From Paenibacillus humicola (lineage in GTDB: Bacteria > Bacillota > Bacilli > Paenibacillales > Paenibacillaceae), in the NCBI RefSeq assembly GCF_028826105.1, contig NZ_JAQGPL010000001.1, forward strand, positions 1,018,501-1,082,500: a DNA stretch of 64,000 bases, written 5' to 3'. The notes under the pieces are model-generated. The model saw only the letters and a list, made by a program, of their open reading frames with translations. It was not told the DNA's origin and searched no databases. Shown piece by piece: positions 59,059-64,000 of this stretch. Positions within the stretch are counted from its first letter, which is position 1. Each line of letters starts with the position of its first letter. The translations under genes and the position numbers were made by a program.

Positions 59059-59427
59059 ATGAAGCGCATCTCCAGAGAGCGGGTTCGGAAGCTGGTCGGG
59101 AAAACGGTCTATGCGGTCCGCAAGGACGGCTCGATCGCAACGGGCAAGCTCGTCAAAGTGCATCAAAACAAGCTTTTTCTGCGTCCGACGGGCAGCGACA
59201 AAGGTAAAGCCGTCCACACGAAAGCGGTGCTGCCGCTCGTACTGTTCGATTTGCTCGCGATCGGCACGCTCCCATACGCATATGGCGGTTTTCCGGGTGT
59301 TGGCCCCGGCTTCGGCCCCGGCTTCGGTCCCGGTTTCGGCCCCGGCTTCGGCCCCGGTTTTGGTCCGGTCGGTCCTTACGGCGGCTTCAGCCCTTGCTGT
59401 CAGCCCAATAACAAGTTCTTTTATTGA
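59059..59427 (+). CDS. Hypothetical protein with GPGF tandem repeats
   Basis: This 122-residue protein has a basic N-terminal half (about 1-55; KRISRERVRKLVGKTVYAVRK) that resembles a small beta-barrel and a hydrophobic bridge. Five GPGF units, then PVGPYGG and a CC pair, follow. AAGGAGG precedes the ATG. Gly/Pro/Phe-rich tails are common in spore-coat or exosporium proteins. That location is a guess; the family is not recognised. Confidence 0.7.
   Translation: MKRISRERVRKLVGKTVYAVRKDGSIATGKLVKVHQNKLFLRPTGSDKGKAVHTKAVLPLVLFDLLAIGTLPYAYGGFPGVGPGFGPGFGPGFGPGFGPGFGPVGPYGGFSPCCQPNNKFFY
59302..59361 (+). repeat. Five 12-bp tandem repeats coding GPGF
   Basis: Units GGCCCCGGCTTC (59302, 59314, 59338) and third-base variants (59326, 59350) are head to tail. 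Variation is at synonymous positions, so the peptide is kept. Confidence 0.85.
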
Positions 59428-59897
59428 CCGCCGGTCCAGGCTGCACCGCCGGGGAGGAGCATTTTCGCCATTTCGTAGCAGCGCACTTCCGGGTAATAAC
59501 GGACCGTATCGTAGCCCAGCCGGGCGTACAGCTTGTGCGCCCGGCCGTTGCCTTCGTCGACGAACAGCCGCGCCGTCCGGCACTTTTGGGAGAGACCGTA
59601 AGCTTCGCCACAGAGCATAAGCTTCGTGCCGAGCTGTTTGCCCCTGTGATCCGGGTGGACGGCAAGCATATCGTAGACAAGCATGTCGCCGATTGTATAC
59701 AGGTGAAGAAATCCGAACGGTACGCTCGTCTTCGTGCGGGAGGCGACGAAGGTAACGCCGCGCCGCAGACGCTTCGGGATTTCGCGGATCACTTGTGCGT
59801 CGCGAGGGTTCGACGTGTATGACAGCGGGATAAGCTCCTTTTTGATAAGGCGGATAATTTCCGCGTCGTCCGTGCGGGGACGCCTGAGTCGAATCAT
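59421..59897 (-). CDS. GNAT family N-acetyltransferase
   Basis: This 158-residue acetyltransferase has the acetyl-CoA site in DMLAVHPDHRGKQLGTKLM and the C-terminal GNAT block VDEGNGRAHKLYARLGYDTVRYYP. The ATG at 59897 gives the usual MIRLRRP... start; the frame is open further upstream without a site. Its stop overlaps the end of the convergent repeat-protein gene by seven bases. Confidence 0.82.
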   Translation of the reverse strand: MIRLRRPRTDDAEIIRLIKKELIPLSYTSNPRDAQVIREIPKRLRRGVTFVASRTKTSVPFGFLHLYTIGDMLVYDMLAVHPDHRGKQLGTKLMLCGEAYGLSQKCRTARLFVDEGNGRAHKLYARLGYDTVRYYPEVRCYEMAKMLLPGGAAWTGGQ

Positions 59898-60154
59898 AAT
59901 CAGCCCTGCTTTCGGCTTGTTTCTCGCTTGCATATGCGGCTTTATGCCGGGTATGGCCGGGCCGTATCCCCTGTATTTGCCGTCTGCGCCGCATTCGGGG
60001 CGGGCTTCGTCCCGCAGCCTGAAGCGAGCGGACGAACGCCGCCATCGGCCGGCAGCCGCCCGTCGGCCGCATACGTTATCGTATGCCCGCGCGGCGGCGG
60101 TTGCCAATACCGGCGGTTCGTACATAACGTTTTGACCGGCGCGAGGGTTGGTTC
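59898..60154. other. Gene-free spacer before the ilv promoter
   Basis: No convincing gene on either strand. It is the upstream extension of the GNAT frame and contains no clear signals other than the start of the ilv promoter region. Confidence 0.4.
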
Positions 60155-60183
60155 TTGACGGGGGCGGAAGCAAAGCATATAAT
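60155..60183 (+). promoter_or_regulatory. Sigma-A promoter of ilvBNC
   Basis: TTGACG (60155-60160) and TATAAT (60178-60183) are 17 bases apart; transcription should start near 60190. Confidence 0.78.
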
Positions 60184-60189
60184 AAACGT

Positions 60190-60576
60190 TAAGCCAATAT
60201 TGCTATCTGCTGTGATGAGGACGAAGTGTTAAGGGCTCTTTTGCTCAGAGAGCGGACGGATCAGCTGCAACCGTCGCCAAAATCCCTTTTCAACGAGCTC
60301 ACCTCGGAGCTGTTTCCCTGAAAAGGACGGCTAAACAAGCGAATCGATTCCGGAGTCTTGGGGCTTCCGTTACGGTTCAAAGCCGGCGCCGTTCGTATTA
60401 GGGGAAATCGTAGGGCACACGTTAAGGTGCCAAGGTATGAACGTTTGCGTGCACGCCGTTCGTACCTGTGGAGGCCGCATGCTGCGAGGCATACGGCAAA
60501 GCCGGGTGGTACCACGGAAGATCAGCCTTTCGTCCCTGGACGTATCAGACGTCCAAGGGCGAAGGGCTTTTTTTGT
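60190..60576 (+). promoter_or_regulatory. T-box riboswitch, predicted leucine specifier
   Basis: The leader has the T-box hallmark GGGTGGTACCACGG (60505-60518), an AGAGAG element (60247-60253), a GCTGCAA motif and a terminator with stem AGCCTTTCG...CGAAGGGCT and T run (60568-60575). The T-box binds the uncharged tRNA end and lets ilvB be read. The specifier loop appears to hold CTC (60298-60300) followed by ACCTCGGAG, which would pair with tRNA-Leu. The codon call is less certain than the riboswitch. Confidence 0.85.
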
Positions 60577-60602
60577 TTTTGAAGAGAAGGGAGGACGACT
60601 TG

Positions 60603-62348
60603 ATGGTCGCGCAAAGTGCAACGCTGAGGTCAAAAGAAGAATTGATGGAAAAACTGAGCAAACCCGAGGTCATCACCGGTTCGGAAATGCTGCTTCGCAG
60701 CTTGGTGCTTGAGGGTGTGGAATGCGTGTTCGGTTATCCCGGCGGCGCCGTGCTGTACATTTACGACGCCATGCACGGATTCTCGGATTTCCACCATCTG
60801 CTGACCCGCCACGAGCAGGGGGCCATTCATGCGGCCGACGGCTATGCGCGGGCAAGCGGCAAGGTGGGCGTCTGCATCGCCACATCGGGACCGGGCGCGA
60901 CGAATCTCGTTACCGGAATCGCCACTGCGTATATGGACTCGGTTCCGCTTGTCGTCATCACCGGCAATGTCGCGACATCCCTGATCGGGACGGACGCTTT
61001 CCAGGAAGCCGATATTACCGGCATTACGATGCCGATTACAAAGCATAGCTATCTGGTGCGCACGGCCGAGGATTTGCCCCGCATCATTCACGAGGCGTTC
61101 CATATCGCGAATACGGGCCGCAAAGGTCCTGTCCTGATCGATATTCCGAAGGACGTATCGGCGCATTCCGCATTGTTCCGTCCCGTGACCGAAGTGAATA
61201 TCCGCGGCTACAACCCGACGGTCATGCCGAACAAGCTGCAGATCGACAAAATGCTGAAGGCGATCGAAGATTCCGAACGTCCGTTCGTCATTGCGGGCGG
61301 CGGCGTCGTGTATTCCGGCGCGCATGAAGAGCTGTTCGAATTTATTACGAAGGCGGAAATCCCGCTGACGACGACGCTTCTCGGACTCGGCGCATTCCCG
61401 AGCGGCAACGACCTGTGGGTCGGCATGCCCGGCATGCACGGAACCTACACGGCGAACATGGCGATTCAGAACGCCGACCTGCTGATTAACATCGGCGCGC
61501 GTTTTGACGACCGCGTGACGGGCAAGCTGGCCGGCTTTGCTCCGCATGCGAAAATCGTTCACATCGACATCGACCCGGCCGAAATCGGCAAAAACGTGCC
61601 GACCGACATCCCGATCGTCGGAGATGTGAAGACGGCGCTCCAAATGGCGAACAAGGATGTGAAGCGCGCGGCCAAGGCGGATGCCTGGCGCGCCAAGCTG
61701 GCGGCTTGGAAGGCGGAGAAGCCGCTGAAATATAACGACTCCGAGACGGTGCTTAAGCCGCAGTGGGTCATTGAAATGATTCACGAAGAAACGAACGGCG
61801 ATGCGATCGTGACGACCGACGTCGGCCAGCACCAGATGTGGGCGGCGCAGTATTACAAGTTCAACAAGCCGCGCTCGTGGGTAACGTCCGGCGGTCTCGG
61901 CACGATGGGCTTCGGCTTCCCGTCGGCGATCGGCGCACAGATGGCGCATCCGGACCGGCTCGTCGTGTCGATCAACGGCGACGGCGGCATGCAAATGTGC
62001 GCGCAGGAGCTGGCGATTTGCGCCATTAACAACATCCCGGTCAAGGTGGTCATCCTGAACAACCAGGTGCTCGGCATGGTCCGGCAGTGGCAGGAGCTCA
62101 TTTACGAGAACCGCTACAGCCATATCGACCTCTCCGGCAGCCCCGATTTCGTCAAGCTGGCCGAAGCTTACGGCGTCAAAGGGTTCCGCGCGACGAACAA
62201 GGCGGAAGCGCGCGACGCCTGGGCCGAGGCGATGAATCATCCGGGACCCGCCGTCGTCGAATTCGTCGTCCGCAAGGAAGAGAATGTGTATCCGATGGTT
62301 ACGCAGGGATCGACGATCGACGAAATGTTAATGGGGGATGACGAATGA
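60603..62348 (+). CDS. ilvB: Acetolactate synthase large subunit
   Basis: This 581-residue thiamine-diphosphate enzyme condenses pyruvate to acetolactate or with 2-oxobutyrate. The catalytic Glu is in [14 protein letters not shown], the FAD domain follows and the ThDP motif is [12 protein letters not shown]...ILNN. GGGAGG precedes the ATG at 60603; earlier in-frame ATG codons fall within the T-box. It overlaps ilvN by four bases. Confidence 0.97.
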   Translation: MVAQSATLRSKEELMEKLSKPEVITGSEMLLRSLVLEGVECVFGYPGGAVLYIYDAMHGFSDFHHLLTRHEQGAIHAADGYARASGKVGVCIATSGPGATNLVTGIATAYMDSVPLVVITGNVATSLIGTDAFQEADITGITMPITKHSYLVRTAEDLPRIIHEAFHIANTGRKGPVLIDIPKDVSAHSALFRPVTEVNIRGYNPTVMPNKLQIDKMLKAIEDSERPFVIAGGGVVYSGAHEELFEFITKAEIPLTTTLLGLGAFPSGNDLWVGMPGMHGTYTANMAIQNADLLINIGARFDDRVTGKLAGFAPHAKIVHIDIDPAEIGKNVPTDIPIVGDVKTALQMANKDVKRAAKADAWRAKLAAWKAEKPLKYNDSETVLKPQWVIEMIHEETNGDAIVTTDVGQHQMWAAQYYKFNKPRSWVTSGGLGTMGFGFPSAIGAQMAHPDRLVVSINGDGGMQMCAQELAICAINNIPVKVVILNNQVLGMVRQWQELIYENRYSHIDLSGSPDFVKLAEAYGVKGFRATNKAEARDAWAEAMNHPGPAVVEFVVRKEENVYPMVTQGSTIDEMLMGDDE

Positions 62349-62836
62349 AGAAGCACACGATTTCCGTTCTCGTAAACAACCAGCCCGGCGTTCTGCAGCG
62401 TGTATCCGGCCTGTTCGGACGCCGCGGCTTCAACATCGAAAGTATTACCGTCGGGACAAGCGAGGAGCCCGGACTGTCACGCATGGTCATCGTCACGAGC
62501 GGCGACGATCATACGCTCGAGCAGGTTTCCAAGCAATTGTACAAGCTCATCGACGTCATCAAAGTCGTGGATCTGAGCTCGCATCCGATGGTCGGCCGCG
62601 AGCTCGCGCTGATCAAAGTGAACGCCGAGCCGGCGGCACGGCCGGAAATTCTCGGCGTCGTCGAGACGTTCCGCGCATCGGTCGTCGACATCGGCTCGAA
62701 CTCGCTGATGGTGCAGGCCGTCGGCGATACGGAGAAAATCGACGCGATGATCGAGCTGCTGAAGCCGTACGGCATCCGCGAACTGTCGCGGACCGGCGTG
62801 ACGGCGATGACCCGGGGCAACGCTGCGGCGAAGTGA
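62345..62836 (+). CDS. ilvN: Acetolactate synthase small (regulatory) subunit
   Basis: This 163-residue protein has an N-terminal ACT domain ([25 protein letters not shown], abbreviated) and the family C-terminal domain. It binds valine for feedback inhibition and stabilises IlvB. Its ATG overlaps the ilvB stop (ATGA). Confidence 0.96.
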   Translation: MKKHTISVLVNNQPGVLQRVSGLFGRRGFNIESITVGTSEEPGLSRMVIVTSGDDHTLEQVSKQLYKLIDVIKVVDLSSHPMVGRELALIKVNAEPAARPEILGVVETFRASVVDIGSNSLMVQAVGDTEKIDAMIELLKPYGIRELSRTGVTAMTRGNAAAK

Positions 62837-63019
62837 CAAGCCGCCCGCCGCGCGGAGCCGCGGGCGCGATGCGGCTTCACGCTGCCGCGGCAGCCAGCAA
62901 AATCAACCGGTTGCAATGATCGGTGCATGGGTGTAATTTAAGAGAGGCTGTTTATTTTTTGGTCAGCATCGCAGGGCTGCCGCTTCGGCGGCGGCTTTGC
63001 GTCATGCATGCCCGCTTTG

Positions 63020-64000
<981 letters not shown>

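Noticed and set aside
59302..59361. CRISPR-like tandem repeats
   Set aside because: Units are 12 bases, have no spacers and lie in frame inside a coding sequence.

Overview
The window looks like a chromosomal segment of a high-G+C member of the Bacillota, most likely Paenibacillaceae (Paenibacillus or Cohnella type). Pointers are strong GGAGG-type ribosome binding sites with some TTG and GTG starts, a T-box ahead of ilvBNC, an infC-rpmI-rplT operon with an ATT-initiated infC, several sugar ABC importers without an ATPase gene (as in Firmicutes that share one MsmX-type ATPase), and MnmM/MnmL, TrmB and ElaA-like genes. No tRNA, rRNA, CRISPR array or intact insertion sequence was seen.

Layout. 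1-9.5 kb: the tail of a sugar importer, a peptidase E remnant, a divergent FAD monooxygenase/TetR pair with a clear operator and a phosphotransferase, then a minus-strand sugar operon (Gfo/Idh oxidoreductase, binding protein, two permeases, TIM-barrel isomerase). 9.8-29.5 kb: the most unusual region. It carries rpoN (sigma-54), a sigma-54 enhancer-binding protein, and four -24/-12 promoters, which lie ahead of rpoN itself, of two divergent hydroxyproline-catabolic operons, and of a long operon encoding a sugar-type ABC importer, a GH127 beta-L-arabinofuranosidase, an S9 prolyl-type peptidase and a DUF885 peptidase. A shared inverted-repeat motif (TGTCC...AGACA) stands upstream of these promoters. 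29.6-44.3 kb: an MraY-like transferase, GNAT, type II NADH dehydrogenase with DUF1641, KDPG aldolase, a third sugar importer next to an ArsR-type regulator with a large extra domain, a secreted S1C protease, a B12-radical SAM protein and an MFS exporter. 44.6-53.6 kb: aldo-keto reductase, LysM protein, a polyprenyl-phosphate sugar module, ManA, a VOC protein, a tRNA-modification pair (MnmM/MnmL) and a small conserved-looking ORF. 53.8-64 kb: trmB followed by decayed PAP2 and GT4 genes, a membrane GT2, infC-rpmI-rplT, a Gly-Phe-Gly-Pro repeat protein, GNAT, and the T-box-controlled ilvB-ilvN-ilvC (cut by the window end).

How the central genes may work together (inference from family knowledge): the importer brings in small arabinosylated hydroxyproline (glyco)peptides from plant hydroxyproline-rich cell-wall proteins. 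Cytosolic GH127 removes beta-L-arabinofuranose, and the S9 and DUF885 peptidases free the imino acid. An epimerase, a multi-subunit D-hydroxyproline-type dehydrogenase and a DapA-family deaminase then convert 4-hydroxyproline to alpha-ketoglutarate semialdehyde. The genes are wired to one local sigma factor and one local activator, so the locus reads as a self-contained sigma-54 regulon for plant extensin-type glycoprotein use. The final semialdehyde dehydrogenase is not in the window.
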